A stretch of 64,000 bases of DNA from Gracilibacillus suaedae (GCF_017599345.1 NZ_JAGFVL010000012.1:1-64000); one strand, 5' to 3'; shown: positions 8,848-18,368, counted from the first letter of the stretch. The notes: generated by a model not told the origin, from the sequence alone. Made by a program: numbers and translations.

Positions 8848-9651
8848 GTGGAACATATTCTAGGTGAAGATTGGACGATTATCCCTGCTGGTGGATCAAC
8901 CGGTGCGGCTTATTATGCCCAATCGAATCAGAAAAAGCTATTTTTAAAACGAAATTCATCTCCATTTTTGGCTGTATTATCTGCACAAGGTATTGTGCCA
9001 AAACTTGTTTGGACAAAGCGCCTTGAGAACGGTGATGTAGTAACAGCTCAACAATGGCTGGATGGCAAAGCCTTAAATATTGAAGAAATGCAGCACCCTA
9101 AAGTAGCAAAATTATTAAGTAAAATCCATCATTCCTCTGAATTATTAGATATGTTGTTACGGATAGAAAAAACTACTATCATACCAGATCAAATGTTAGT
9201 AAGAGTGAAGCAATTTGTACAAGGTAACAAATTTGCACGTCATTCACTTACGATCTATAAGGCGATTAAATATTTGGAAGAGCGGTTATTGGATGTTTAT
9301 TATGATCAGCAAGTGGTGTGCCATTGTGATTTAAATCATCACAATTGGATGTTATCTAAAAATGGAGAATTATATTTAATTGATTGGGATAATGCGCGTG
9401 TCGGAGATCCAGCTATGGATATAGGAAGAATTCTTCAATCCTATATACCAAAACAGGAATGGGACCAGTGGTTAGAACACTATGGCATGGAAAATAGCCG
9501 GTATTTAATGCAACGTATGCACTGGTATTTACTAGTTGAAGAAATTATTGGTTATGTATGGTCAGAAAATCGACATAGAATAAAAGAAGCCGATACTCAT
9601 TTAAATGAGTTGAATCAGCTTCTTCATCAAATTAATGATTGGAGTCTTTGA
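8848..9651 (+). CDS. ytmP: YtmP-like phosphotransferase (aminoglycoside/choline kinase fold)
   Basis: A small-molecule kinase of the APH/ChoK superfamily; substrate unknown. The catalytic loop is HCDLNHHN (His159, Asp161, Asn166) and the metal-binding motif is LIDWDNA (Asp179/Asp181), followed by DPAMDIGRIL. At 267 aa it matches B. subtilis YtmP. It starts at GTG 8848, 6-7 nt after a GAGGGTGA RBS. Its 3' end overlaps the convergent ytzH gene by 20 nt. It is not likely to be an antibiotic resistance gene, since it is part of the conserved Bacillus block. Confidence 0.85.
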   Translation: MEHILGEDWTIIPAGGSTGAAYYAQSNQKKLFLKRNSSPFLAVLSAQGIVPKLVWTKRLENGDVVTAQQWLDGKALNIEEMQHPKVAKLLSKIHHSSELLDMLLRIEKTTIIPDQMLVRVKQFVQGNKFARHSLTIYKAIKYLEERLLDVYYDQQVVCHCDLNHHNWMLSKNGELYLIDWDNARVGDPAMDIGRILQSYIPKQEWDQWLEHYGMENSRYLMQRMHWYLLVEEIIGYVWSENRHRIKEADTHLNELNQLLHQINDWSL

Positions 9652-9916
9652 TCACTTGTAACCATTGCTGAATGTCTGCTTGGTGTTGATTGATATGATC
9701 ATCTAAGTTGTTAGAAATCGCACCAGAAGTCCCATAATGGTCGATCACATCTATAATTTGGGATAAATCGCTATTTTGAATAGATGGTTGTTGTTGAAGA
9801 GATCTGATTAATCTTGATATTTGTTCGCATTCTGAGGCGCTGCCACAACATTCTTCAGCATGTAGACTTAAAAGATCATGCAGTAAATCTAGTTGGTTAT
9901 TTACATTTAATGTCAT
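9632..9916 (-). CDS. ytzH: YtzH-like small protein
   Basis: A 94-aa protein of the Bacillus-specific YtzH family, found antiparallel between ytmP and trmB, as here. It has a helical N-terminus and an ECCGSASECEQI segment with three Cys residues (about 22-31) that could bind metal or form disulfides; function is unknown. The 3' end overlaps ytmP by 20 nt. RBS GGTGGGAGAT precedes the ATG. Confidence 0.8.
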   Translation of the reverse strand: MTLNVNNQLDLLHDLLSLHAEECCGSASECEQISRLIRSLQQQPSIQNSDLSQIIDVIDHYGTSGAISNNLDDHINQHQADIQQWLQVIKDSNH

Positions 9917-10071
9917 AACTTATCTCCCACCTTTATGAGTAGCATGTTCTAAAAAAGAAAATAGTATACAGAAATTCAAAGTAGAAGGCTTTTGCTAAAT
10001 AATTGGCAAAAGCCGATTTAGTGTATGATTAAAGTGACAAAATGGCAAAATGAAACTTAAAAGATACGCTT

Positions 10072-10168
10072 GTGTCACGGTGCTAATCGTCTCAAATTTG
10101 ATCAAATCAAAGAAGAAATGTAAGGTTCACGACGTTTCGCTAACCATTAGTATCACCATTGATAAAGA
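10072..10168 (+). repeat. Degenerate family A repeat, copy 2
   Basis: Starts GTGTCACGGTGCTAATCGTCT like the family head and contains TTTCGCTAACCATTAGTATCACC, but the CTAACACCCTGATAAG arm is lost. It sits between ytzH and trmB. Confidence 0.5.
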
Positions 10169-10194
10169 CTTACTGTATAAAGGAGCTAAATTTC

Positions 10195-10836
10195 ATGAGA
10201 GCAAGACATAAACCATGGGCAGATGATTACTTGAAAGAAAATCACGATCTTGTAGAATTAAACCCCTCTGAATATAAAGGTAAATGGCGACAGCAGGTTA
10301 GTGAAGGTAAACCATTGCACCTTGAAATCGGTACTGGGAAAGGTCAATTTATTGAAGGGATGGCGGCACAATATCCGGAAATTCATTTTATTGGAATCGA
10401 AGTTGTCAAAAGCATTATTGTGTCTGCAGTGGAAAAAGTGAAAGATGCCGATCGCGCAAATGTCACATTAATAAATGAAAATGCCCAGGACTTATCGGAT
10501 TTATTTGAAGATAATGAAATAGATCAAATTTACCTTAACTTTTCGGATCCATGGCCAAAAAACAGACACGAAAAAAGAAGACTAACTTATCACACCTTTT
10601 TAGAACAATATCAAAGAATTTTGAAACCGAATGGAGAATTAGTATTAAAGACGGATAATAGAGGATTGTTTGAATATTCCTTAGTTAGCTTTTCACAATT
10701 TGGCTGTTCATTGGAAGAAGTCACATTAGATTTACATCGATTAGAAGACTCAACAAATGTGATGACTGAATATGAAGAAAAATTCTCAGCGAAAGGACAA
10801 CCTATTTATCGCAGTCGAGTGCAATTCCCTAAATAA
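10195..10836 (+). CDS. trmB: tRNA (guanine-N7)-methyltransferase TrmB
   Basis: Methylates G46 of tRNA with SAM. The 213-aa product (the same length as the B. subtilis enzyme) shows SAM motif I HLEIGTGKGQFIEGMA, motif IGIEVVKS, and the family signature NFSDPWPKNRHEKRRL. I chose ATG 10195, 9 nt after AAGGAG; an upstream in-frame start at 10159 lacks an RBS. The neighbours ytmP/ytzH are the conserved Bacillus context. Confidence 0.95.
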   Translation: MRARHKPWADDYLKENHDLVELNPSEYKGKWRQQVSEGKPLHLEIGTGKGQFIEGMAAQYPEIHFIGIEVVKSIIVSAVEKVKDADRANVTLINENAQDLSDLFEDNEIDQIYLNFSDPWPKNRHEKRRLTYHTFLEQYQRILKPNGELVLKTDNRGLFEYSLVSFSQFGCSLEEVTLDLHRLEDSTNVMTEYEEKFSAKGQPIYRSRVQFPK

Positions 10837-10873
10837 AAATAGGCAGACCACCCCGCCAAACTGCGAACTAGTT

Positions 10874-11060
10874 GAGCGGACATTGAGTACGTTATTTGAC
10901 GGAATAACACCCGTTTTTCGGGTTTGGCGGACATTGAATCCCTTAATTGGTTCATTTTGACTTCAATTAGCACTATTTTCGATGAATAGCGGAATAGATG
11001 TCCGCGACCACACTAAAAACGGCACTTTTGTTACAAATAGCGGAACAAATGTCCGCGCTC
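10874..11060. repeat. GCGGACAT repeat, family C copy 1
   Basis: Bounded by inverted ends GAGCGGACATT and AATGTCCGCGCTC, with internal GGCGGACATTGAATCC and ATAGCGGAATAGATGTCCGCG blocks. No transposase is encoded. Related copies lie near 14298-14435 and 54877-55060. It is a non-autonomous palindromic intergenic repeat. Confidence 0.7.
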
Positions 11061-11138
11061 AGCCCAGATTTACCTGGAAATCCACGTTACTGCTCAATTT
11101 GTGTTTATTGTTCATCATTTTATCCTTTTCTCACCTAA

Positions 11139-11166
11139 AAAACCGAGCTCTTTTGCTCGGTTTTTG
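11139..11166. terminator. Bidirectional terminator
   Basis: AAAACCGAGC-TCTTTT-GCTCGGTTTTT, a 10-bp stem with A and T tracts. It serves the minus-strand PepSY gene ending at 11174 and transcripts arriving from trmB. Confidence 0.8.
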
Positions 11167-11173
11167 ATAGACA

Positions 11174-11515
11174 TTATTTAGTAGCAGTATGGACTTGCTC
11201 TGGATGTTGTGGAAAGATATCAATTACAGTTCCAGTGTATGCATCTACATAAAATTCATATGGTACATATTCACTATCGATATGCTTAGTAATGCCACCG
11301 TGATACACTTCGTACTCAAGACCATTTTTTTGTAATGGCTCCGACTTCATATAGATCCACGAACCACTAACTTCGTATTTCTTTTGAAAATAATCTTTTA
11401 CGGCTTTCAATGCTTTTTCTGGTTTTATCCGTTGTTTCTCACTCTGTTGTTGTCTCAGAAAATATCCCAACATAAAAGCAAAGCCTGCAATAATAATCGT
11501 ATTCTTCTTATTCAT
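11174..11515 (-). CDS. Small membrane-anchored PepSY-type protein
   Basis: 113 aa. Residues about 6-20 form one uncleaved membrane anchor (TIIIAGFAFMLGYFL), followed by an extracellular PepSY-like unit: KPEKALKAVKDYFQKKY, a beta-rich middle, and YEFYVDAYTGTVIDIFP, the characteristic D-x-x-T-G-x-V/I end. Such domains are thought to inhibit or bind peptidases; the partner here is unknown. It is divergent from the M42 peptidase gene. The ATG is preceded by GGGGTGAAAC. Confidence 0.75.
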   Translation of the reverse strand: MNKKNTIIIAGFAFMLGYFLRQQQSEKQRIKPEKALKAVKDYFQKKYEVSGSWIYMKSEPLQKNGLEYEVYHGGITKHIDSEYVPYEFYVDAYTGTVIDIFPQHPEQVHTATK

Positions 11516-11693
11516 CGTTTCACCCCATCCATTTAATTAAGTTAAATGACGAAACATACATCTTCATCTTAAGGATAATAATAGAAAAAAAGCAAGTAAA
11601 AAGCTATCTAAGCCTTATTTTCTTTTAAATGTATAATGCTTTTCGTATAATAATTAATAATGATATAGTGTATGAAAGAAAGGATGACGATAA

Positions 11694-12755
11694 ATGAATA
11701 ACGAAACATTAGAGCTTTTTCGAACGTTAACAGAACTTCCGGGTGCTCCAGGTAATGAGCATGCAGTTAGAAAGTTTATGAAACAGGAATTAACGAAATA
11801 TGCTGATGACATCATTCAAGACAGGCTAGGTGGAGTTTTTGGTGTAAAAAAAGGACAAGGTCCAAAAGTTCTTGTAGCAGGTCATATGGATGAAGTAGCA
11901 TTTATGGTGACACAGATAACAGATAATGGTATGATTCGTTTTCAGCCATTAGGTGGATGGTGGTCACAAGTGCTACTATCCCAACGAGTGGAAATACATA
12001 CAGAAGATAAAAAGGTCATTGGAGTTGTTGGCTCCATTCCACCGCATAACCTTACACAAGCTGAGCGCTCCAAGCCAATGCAACAGAAGAATATGCTGAT
12101 TGATATTGGGGCAGATAATAAAGAAGACGCAGAGAAAATCGGGATAAAACCTGGTCAATCTATTATCCCTGTTTCCGAGTTTACGCCAATGGCTAATGAG
12201 AAGAAAATTCTAGCGAAAGCTTGGGATAATCGTTATGGGTGTGGTTTAGCGATAGAATTGTTAAAGGAATTGCAGGGTGAAACCGTACCTAACCAACTTT
12301 ATTCTGGTGCTACTGTTCAAGAAGAAGTAGGTCTTCGTGGCGCGAAAGTAGCAGCCAATATGATTAAGCCGGATATTTTCTATGCATTAGATGCTTCACC
12401 TGCTAATGATATGTCAGGAGATGATAAAGAATTTGGTCAGCTAGGTCAAGGGGCACTCTTGCGCATTTTTGACCGATCGATGATTACACACCATGGAGTG
12501 AGAGACTTTGTCTTAGATACAGCAGAAAGTAACAATATACCGTATCAATATTTTATTTCTCAAGGTGGAACCGACGCTGGCAGTGTTCATTTATCGAACC
12601 AGGGGGTTCCTTCAGCTGTTATTGGTATTTGCTCTCGCTATATTCATACACATGCATCCATTATTCACGTTGACGATTATCAAGCAGCCAAAGAATTGTT
12701 AATTAAACTGGTAAAACAAACTGATCAAAATACAGTAGATACAATTATAGGATAA
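11694..12755 (+). CDS. ytoP: M42-family aminopeptidase YtoP
   Basis: A di-metal (Zn/Co) cytosolic aminopeptidase/glutamyl aminopeptidase of family M42. The 353-aa product shows [12 protein letters not shown] (metal ligand His64, Asp66), WDNRYGCG, the catalytic Glu pair in [21 protein letters not shown], and [32 protein letters not shown] precedes the ATG by about 8 nt. It is followed after 16 nt by the DUF84 gene. M42 members have been called cellulases/endoglucanases in older annotation; these motifs support a peptidase. Confidence 0.92.
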   Translation: MNNETLELFRTLTELPGAPGNEHAVRKFMKQELTKYADDIIQDRLGGVFGVKKGQGPKVLVAGHMDEVAFMVTQITDNGMIRFQPLGGWWSQVLLSQRVEIHTEDKKVIGVVGSIPPHNLTQAERSKPMQQKNMLIDIGADNKEDAEKIGIKPGQSIIPVSEFTPMANEKKILAKAWDNRYGCGLAIELLKELQGETVPNQLYSGATVQEEVGLRGAKVAANMIKPDIFYALDASPANDMSGDDKEFGQLGQGALLRIFDRSMITHHGVRDFVLDTAESNNIPYQYFISQGGTDAGSVHLSNQGVPSAVIGICSRYIHTHASIIHVDDYQAAKELLIKLVKQTDQNTVDTIIG

Positions 12756-12771
12756 TGGGTGACTATTCATC

Positions 12772-13281
12772 ATGAACATTGTAGTAGGATCACATAATAA
12801 AGCAAAAGTTGCTGCAGTACAGCGTATATTCACTACAGCAACTATTAGAAGGGCTGATGTTGCCTCGGAAGTAAATGCGCAACCGAAATCGGATAAGGAG
12901 ACAATGCAAGGAGCAATCAATAGAGCAAAAGCAAGTAAACAAATAGAAGAAGATTGCTATGGTATCGGTCTTGAAGGCGGAATTATGCAAATCGATAATC
13001 AATGGTTTTTGTGTAATTGGGGAGCTCTAGTTACACCATCTGACCATTTGTATATTGCAAGTGGTGCTAGAATTCCCTTACCAGATGAAATTGCTCAACC
13101 TTTATTTAATGGACGAGAATTAGGCGATATTATGAAAGGATGGACCAATATACCTGATATTCGCCATCATCAAGGTGCTATTGGCATTTTTACAGATTCA
13201 CATGTATCACGTGAGGATATGTTTACACATGTTGTAAAGCTTCTGGCAGGACAAGCGCAATACCATCGCAACAGTAAATAA
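12772..13281 (+). CDS. DUF84 non-canonical purine NTP phosphatase (inosine/xanthosine triphosphatase, YjjX type)
   Basis: Likely removes ITP/XTP from the nucleotide pool. The 169-aa product starts with the family motif VVGSHNKAKVAAVQRIF and contains ETMQGAINRAKAS, IGLEGGIMQIDNQWFLCNWGAL and SGARIPLP, the order seen in YjjX/DUF84 proteins. RBS GGGTGACT lies 9 nt upstream. It is probably co-transcribed with ytoP. Confidence 0.88.
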   Translation: MNIVVGSHNKAKVAAVQRIFTTATIRRADVASEVNAQPKSDKETMQGAINRAKASKQIEEDCYGIGLEGGIMQIDNQWFLCNWGALVTPSDHLYIASGARIPLPDEIAQPLFNGRELGDIMKGWTNIPDIRHHQGAIGIFTDSHVSREDMFTHVVKLLAGQAQYHRNSK

Positions 13282-13369
13282 ATGGCATGAATTTTCTCTT
13301 GTGAAATAATTAAAAAATAGTATGATAGTAAAAGGGGGAAAATAGGACTAAAATATCAGGAGGATTTAT

Positions 13370-13900
13370 ATGAAAATGGAGAAAACTGGTTTGGTAGTTG
13401 TTTCCTTTTTAATCTTTTTTTTAATAGGAATGAGTTTTTGGATGATCAAACCAACTGAGGAAGTCTTATCAGAAGCTGTTGAAGTAGCAGAGCAACAATT
13501 CCAACAAAGTGCAAAAGACCAAAATCAACAAGTAGATCACTTTTCATTATATGTACCAGAAGAATTTGAGGTAGAAGAACAAACAGTTAATAATTTGTTA
13601 CTGACCAAAGAAGAACAAACATTTATTTTATTTTATAATGCCTTAGAGTCGCAAACGAGTAGGTTAAATTATGAAGCAGCAAAGGAAGAACAGGACCATG
13701 AGTGGTTAGTTTCCTTTGAAGATCAGGATCGTTTTGGTTATATTAATATAGTGGAGCATGAAGAGCAATTTGAAGTACAATTAGGGGTTGGTGGTGTGAA
13801 GGTTACGACTATCAGTGAGAAAAGTGAACTAGAGCAAGATGTTAAGGATATGATGGATATCGCCAACTCTATAGCATATGAAGAGACAGGAGCATCGTAA
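13370..13900 (+). CDS. Hypothetical membrane-anchored extracellular protein
   Basis: I do not recognise this 176-aa protein. One N-terminal membrane segment (about 7-26, VVVSFLIFFLIGMSFWMI) is followed by a strongly acidic, Glu/Gln-rich extracytoplasmic domain. An AGGAGG RBS lies 8 nt before the ATG at 13370. Its stop codon precedes the ytpP start by 1 nt, and the ytpP RBS lies inside its last codons, so translational coupling is likely. It may be the local member of a poorly conserved family found upstream of ytpP. Confidence 0.75.
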   Translation: MKMEKTGLVVVSFLIFFLIGMSFWMIKPTEEVLSEAVEVAEQQFQQSAKDQNQQVDHFSLYVPEEFEVEEQTVNNLLLTKEEQTFILFYNALESQTSRLNYEAAKEEQDHEWLVSFEDQDRFGYINIVEHEEQFEVQLGVGGVKVTTISEKSELEQDVKDMMDIANSIAYEETGAS

Positions 13901-13901
13901 T

Positions 13902-14216
13902 ATGAGAACTTTACAATCAGAACAAGAATTTGAGCAATTGCAGAACGAAGAAAAAGTAATCTTTTTATTTTCAGCCGATTGGTGTCCGGACTGTCGAGTT
14001 ATTGAGCCTATTTTGCCTGAAATAGAAGAGAAATATCAAGACTATTTATTTGTATATGTTGACAGAGATCAATTTATTGATATATGTGCAAACAATGATA
14101 TTTTCGGAATTCCAAGCTTTTTAGCTTATGATCATGGAAAAGAACTAGACCGTTTCGTGAGTAAAGATAGAAAAACGAAAGAAGAAATCGAAAATTTTAT
14201 TGATAAATTAGCTTAA
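13902..14216 (+). CDS. ytpP: Thioredoxin-family protein YtpP
   Basis: A 104-aa single-domain thioredoxin fold. The active site is WCPDC (residues 27-31) instead of the usual WCGPC, followed by the cis-Pro loop FGIPSFL. I chose ATG 13902 because AGGAG lies 9 nt upstream, inside the previous gene; a longer frame from 13878 has no RBS. The CPDC motif predicts a redox potential different from thioredoxin A. YtpP has been linked to bacillithiol-dependent reduction in other Bacilli; that link is family knowledge, not visible here. Confidence 0.9.
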   Translation: MRTLQSEQEFEQLQNEEKVIFLFSADWCPDCRVIEPILPEIEEKYQDYLFVYVDRDQFIDICANNDIFGIPSFLAYDHGKELDRFVSKDRKTKEEIENFIDKLA

Positions 14217-14224
14217 ATCATTTG

Positions 14225-14258
14225 TAAAGAATCTATCTATTCAGGTAGGTTCTTTTTG
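14225..14258 (+). terminator. Terminator after ytpP
   Basis: AAAGAATCTATCT and AGGTAGGTTCTTTTT pair imperfectly with a downstream T-run, right after the ytpP stop. Confidence 0.65.
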
Positions 14259-14297
14259 CTATAGTTGAATTAACATGACTGCTTAGGTTAGACCTAG

Positions 14298-14435
14298 GTC
14301 GAACATTGAATCTGTTATTTGTGCGTTTTTAAGGCGCACGCGTACATCTATTCTGCTATTTATCAAAATAGTGATCAATTAAGCCAAAATGAATCGAATA
14401 ACAGCTTACCCAACACCAAATAACGTACTGAGCAG
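14298..14435. repeat. Degenerate GCGGACAT repeat, family C copy 2
   Basis: GTCGAACATTGAATCTGTTATTTGTGCG matches the GCGGACATT..TTCCGTTATTTGTGACG pattern of the 54.9-kb copy, and CGTACATCTATTCTGCTATTTATC matches its inner GCGGACACCTATTCCGCTATTCGTC. It lies between ytpP and ytpQ and is decayed. Confidence 0.55.
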
Positions 14436-14513
14436 ACGGGGTATTTTCCATTTCCATAAAAAAGTGTTACAATACCACTTAGTGTTTTCTTCCGCAAAAG
14501 GAGGATGAAGATA

Positions 14514-15317
14514 ATGAAAATAACTTCAATAAAAATGAAAAGAAAACTAGATGAATTATTCCAGCGTGATGAATGGCGAGTCTCTTTTAATCGTGATAAA
14601 GACGTTTATCGTGTTGAGTGGAAGGACACCAAACAAGGTGTTTCGATAAATATTCCTAATGTGATTGCAAAATATGAACGAAGAGGCGACGTAGCACTGG
14701 AGGAATTACAATTCCATGTGAGCGAGTCGCTAAAAATGATGCATGAAGAACACCAGCTTGAAGGACAGGAAAAGCAAATTTACCCTGTTATTCGTGCAAC
14801 ATCATTCCCAAAGAAAACGAAGGCTGGAACACCTTTAGTATATTCCGAACATACAGCAGAGACGAATATCTATTATGCGTTAGATTTAGGAACGACTTAT
14901 CAGTTAATTGATGAAAAGATGTTAACAGAACAAGGCTGGTCATATGAAAGGTTAAAAGAAATTTCCATGTTTAATATTCGTTCTTTATCTGTTTCACCGA
15001 AAAAAGATACGGTGGCAGACAATGACTTTTATTTTATCGCGACACAGGACGGATATGATGCCAGTCGCATATTAAACGAGGCTTTCTTAGAAGAAATGAA
15101 AGCTAACGCGCTTGGAGAGGTAGTTGTGGCTGTTCCTCATCAAGACGTATTGATTGTAGCAGATATTAAAAATGAAACAGGATATGATATTGTTGCACAG
15201 ATGACGATGAAATTTTTTGCTGAAGGACGAGTGCCGATTACTTCATTACCATTTATCTATGAAGATAAGCATTTGGAACCAGTATTCATCTTAGCAAAAA
15301 ATAAACCAAAAGAATGA
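14514..15317 (+). CDS. ytpQ: DUF1444 protein YtpQ
   Basis: A conserved Firmicutes protein of unknown function (DUF1444). I chose ATG 14514, 8 nt after a perfect AAAAGGAGG; the earlier ATG at 14505 overlaps that RBS. The 267-aa product is soluble. Typical segments are MKRKLDELFQRDEWRV near the N-terminus, YPVIRATSFPK (about 90-100), and VVVAVPHQDVLIVADI (about 200-215). It lies 17 nt before ytpR, as in the ytpPQR cluster of Bacillus. Confidence 0.88.
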   Translation: MKITSIKMKRKLDELFQRDEWRVSFNRDKDVYRVEWKDTKQGVSINIPNVIAKYERRGDVALEELQFHVSESLKMMHEEHQLEGQEKQIYPVIRATSFPKKTKAGTPLVYSEHTAETNIYYALDLGTTYQLIDEKMLTEQGWSYERLKEISMFNIRSLSVSPKKDTVADNDFYFIATQDGYDASRILNEAFLEEMKANALGEVVVAVPHQDVLIVADIKNETGYDIVAQMTMKFFAEGRVPITSLPFIYEDKHLEPVFILAKNKPKE

Positions 15318-15334
15318 GAGAGGAATAAGAAGCG

Positions 15335-15934
15335 ATGTTTGTTTACTATAATCAAAAAGGTATTGGAGATGTACTACTTTTTCCCGTCAAAAATAGTGAG
15401 AAAGTAACATTTGAATCATTTGGAGATGTTGTCAAGATTATCGATGAAAAAACAAATGAAGTTGTAGGATATAATATTTTCCGTGCTTCGAACTATTTCA
15501 CTGATTTAGCAGATGGCAAAATGAAATTAACGGAAGAACTTCTTGCAGAAATGAAAAAAGCATTCGAACAAAATAATCTGACAGATCCATTAGAGTTAGA
15601 TTTGTCGCCTAAATTTGTTGTCGGTTATGTAAGTGAGATCAAACCTCATGAAAATGCGGACAAATTACGTGTCTGTCAAGTTGATGTTGGCAATGATCAA
15701 TTACAAATTGTCTGTGGAGCACCGAATGTAGACCAGGGGCAAAAAGTAGTTGTAGCAAAAGTAGGGGCTATTATGCCAAGCGGAATGGAAATTAAGCCGA
15801 CTAAACTAAGAGGTGTAGACTCTCATGGTATGATATGTTCACAGAAAGAATTAGGTTTGCCAAATGCACCACAAGAAAAAGGCATTTATGTATTGTCAGC
15901 TGATAAAGAAGTAGGTAATGAGTTTCAATTTTAG
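15335..15934 (+). CDS. ytpR: YtpR, tRNA-binding (EMAP/OB-fold) domain protein
   Basis: A 199-aa protein with an N-terminal DUF4479-like domain (1-85) and a C-terminal EMAP/tRNA-binding OB domain (about 90-198): VGYVSEIKPHENADKLRVCQVDVG, IVCGAPNVDQGQKVVVAKVGAIMPSGMEIKPTKLRGVDSHGMICSQ is read in separated pieces with the hallmark G-A-x-N, SGM and G-V-x-S-x-G-M-I-C-S motifs. This is the same domain as at the N-terminus of PheT and the C-terminus of MetG. It likely binds tRNA; its precise role is unknown. Confidence 0.9.
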   Translation: MFVYYNQKGIGDVLLFPVKNSEKVTFESFGDVVKIIDEKTNEVVGYNIFRASNYFTDLADGKMKLTEELLAEMKKAFEQNNLTDPLELDLSPKFVVGYVSEIKPHENADKLRVCQVDVGNDQLQIVCGAPNVDQGQKVVVAKVGAIMPSGMEIKPTKLRGVDSHGMICSQKELGLPNAPQEKGIYVLSADKEVGNEFQF

Positions 15935-16074
15935 AACCTTTGTCTCCGGACAAGGGTTCTTTACATGTTTTACCGTAATTTTTCAAAAAATAGAACTATT
16001 ACAAGGAGCCTTTTCATGATAAAATAGGGAAAGAGTTCTCGATTGTAAAATCGTACATAAATTAGGAAGAGAGC

Positions 16075-18153
16075 GTGAATCGTACGATGTGGAAAAATAT
16101 TAAAAAAAGATGGGAACACTTATTTGAAGAGAACGAGCCAGAATTAACGAGTGAAAAAAAACCGTTACAATATAAAACGATAGAAACGAAAATGGCATAT
16201 AGATATCCAAAAAGTCATACAGCTGACACCATTTTAAAAAGAAAAACTGTACATAAAGAACATCATTCGTTAGATCAACAACAGGAAGAATATGCAGAGC
16301 GCCAAGAGAAGCAACAGCCTTTTAGAGCACAGGATGTACCATCACCTGTACATGGTTTTCGAAACCGTTCTAAAATAGTTGTAGAAGCCGATAAATCGTT
16401 GTTGGATAGTTACGACGAACCGGCAGTGGAAAATCAAACTGTCGATTCAAAAAGTGAAATGATCGAGGATGAACCGATTGTAGAAAGTGAATCCCGATCA
16501 CCGTCAACTTCATCTGTTATCGAAGAGAAAAAGCAGCACGAAAATAAAATAAAACCTAGTAAAACAGTTGAGATATCGAAAGTAATGGAAACCAGGAAGA
16601 AAGATAATAATGAACGTAAAGCTAATGTTAAGCCGATAAATGTGATGATGACACCTCGGGATAAATGGAAACATCAAAATCAACGGAAAAATCCAGCACA
16701 ACCAAAAACGGCTAATCATCACTCCACTTCAGGACATGTTCAAATACAAAAATCGGTGCCTATTCACTTGCTCAATGATGTGGAGCAAACCGAGCTACAA
16801 CATGATGATTGGGTTAATGAACAAGCAGAAAAATTACAAACAACGTTACGATACTTTAATATAAAAGCTAAAGTCGTTGATAAAACACAGGGACCGTCTG
16901 TGACCCGTTTTGAAATTCAACCAGAACCGGGTGTGAAAGTAAGTAAGATTAAGAATTTAAGTGATGATATCAAATTGAATTTAGCGGCAAAAGATATTCG
17001 GATTGAAGCACCTATTCCAGGGAAAAACACCATTGGAATTGAAGTGCCTAACTTGAATCCTGAGCCGGTCTTTTTGCAAAAAATGTTAGAGAGTAACACA
17101 TTTCAAGAAAGTACATCACCGTTAACTGTTGGACTTGGCTCTGATATTGAAGGACAATCTGTTGTCACAGATTTGAAAAAAATGCCGCACGGACTTATTG
17201 CTGGTGCAACTGGCTCAGGTAAAAGTGTATGTATTAATACCATCTTAATTAGCTTGTTATATAAAGCAAATCACGAAGAAGTGAAATTTTTGTTAATTGA
17301 TCCGAAAATGGTTGAGTTAACACCTTATAATGATATCCCACACTTGGTAGCGCCTGTGATAACGGATGTAAAGGCCGCAACCTCTTCATTAAAATGGGCT
17401 GTTCAAGAAATGGAGGACAGATATGCCAAGTTTGTTGAGGAAGGTGCGCGGGATATCAATCGCTATAATGAGAAGATGAAACAACAAAATCGTCCAGAAG
17501 ATCACATGCCCTATATAGTGATCGTGATTGATGAGTTGGCAGACTTAATGATGACCTCACCACAAGATGTGGAAGATGCGATTTGTCGGATTGCTCAAAA
17601 GGCAAGAGCATGTGGTATTCATCTACTTATAGCTACACAAAGACCATCTGTAGATGTCATTACAGGATTAATAAAAGCTAACATTCCTAGTAGAATAGCA
17701 TTTAGTGTATCTTCACAAGTGGATTCCAGGACGATTTTAGATACAAATGGTGCGGAGAAATTATTAGGTAAGGGCGATATGTTATTTGTCGAGAACGGAT
17801 CCGGGGAAACAAAGAGGATACAAGGAGCATTTGTGTCTGATGATGAAATAGAACGAATTACTAACTATGTCAAGCAAATAGCAAGCCCAAACTATTTATT
17901 TGAGCAAGAGCAACTAATCCAGCAAGTTTCCTCTAGTGAAGATACAGATGAACTCTATCATGAAGCGGTTGATTTTGTCCTCGATTATAATGGAGCTAGT
18001 GCTTCTTTATTACAACGTCGATTTAAGATTGGCTATAACCGTGCCGCAAGACTAATTGATATGATGGAGGATAATGGTATTATTTCTGGACAGAATGGAA
18101 GTAAACAACGAGAAATTTTAGTATCTCGTCACGATGTCATAAACAATAATTAA
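16075..18153 (+). CDS. sftA: DNA translocase SftA (YtpS), FtsK/SpoIIIE family, soluble
   Basis: A hexameric dsDNA pump that clears chromosome termini from the division septum. The 692-aa product starts at GTG 16075. It has no N-terminal TM segments, unlike SpoIIIE. About residues 1-240 are a low-complexity, charged linker. The alpha/beta motor follows with Walker A GATGSGKS (377-384), Walker B VIVIDELADLM (Asp486-Glu487), and ATQRPSVDVITGLIKANIPSRIAF. A C-terminal gamma winged helix recognises polar DNA motifs. The linker is shorter than in B. subtilis SftA (about 950 aa). The ytpR-sftA-murC order is conserved. Confidence 0.93.
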   Translation: MNRTMWKNIKKRWEHLFEENEPELTSEKKPLQYKTIETKMAYRYPKSHTADTILKRKTVHKEHHSLDQQQEEYAERQEKQQPFRAQDVPSPVHGFRNRSKIVVEADKSLLDSYDEPAVENQTVDSKSEMIEDEPIVESESRSPSTSSVIEEKKQHENKIKPSKTVEISKVMETRKKDNNERKANVKPINVMMTPRDKWKHQNQRKNPAQPKTANHHSTSGHVQIQKSVPIHLLNDVEQTELQHDDWVNEQAEKLQTTLRYFNIKAKVVDKTQGPSVTRFEIQPEPGVKVSKIKNLSDDIKLNLAAKDIRIEAPIPGKNTIGIEVPNLNPEPVFLQKMLESNTFQESTSPLTVGLGSDIEGQSVVTDLKKMPHGLIAGATGSGKSVCINTILISLLYKANHEEVKFLLIDPKMVELTPYNDIPHLVAPVITDVKAATSSLKWAVQEMEDRYAKFVEEGARDINRYNEKMKQQNRPEDHMPYIVIVIDELADLMMTSPQDVEDAICRIAQKARACGIHLLIATQRPSVDVITGLIKANIPSRIAFSVSSQVDSRTILDTNGAEKLLGKGDMLFVENGSGETKRIQGAFVSDDEIERITNYVKQIASPNYLFEQEQLIQQVSSSEDTDELYHEAVDFVLDYNGASASLLQRRFKIGYNRAARLIDMMEDNGIISGQNGSKQREILVSRHDVINNN

Positions 18154-18168
18154 TTTGTATTAAAAATG

Positions 18169-18311
18169 TTTATCATGGTGCTAAACGTATGTATAGCTCC
18201 CAATTCATGCTTCAATTAACACAAGGAAGCAAGTGTGGGGGATAACAGCCCAAGTACTCTGATAAGTTTCGCTAATGATTAGTACACACAGAGGTCATAG
18301 TTCACTTTATC
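18169..18311 (+). repeat. TTTATC-bounded structured repeat, family A copy 3
   Basis: Head TTTATCATGGTGCTAAACG, inner arm with CATGCTTC..GAAGCAAGTG pairing, CTGATAAGTTTCGCTAATGATTAGT, tail TTCACTTTATC. Both ends show TTTATC. It sits in the sftA-murC gap. Confidence 0.75.
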
Positions 18312-18368
18312 GAATAGTTCAAAATGATTAATGAACATTCAACATCAATTCGGTATATAATGGCAGAA

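Noticed and set aside
10772-11167. Open frames of 62 and 61 codons after trmB
   Set aside because: They are read through the GCGGACAT repeat and the terminator; no RBS.
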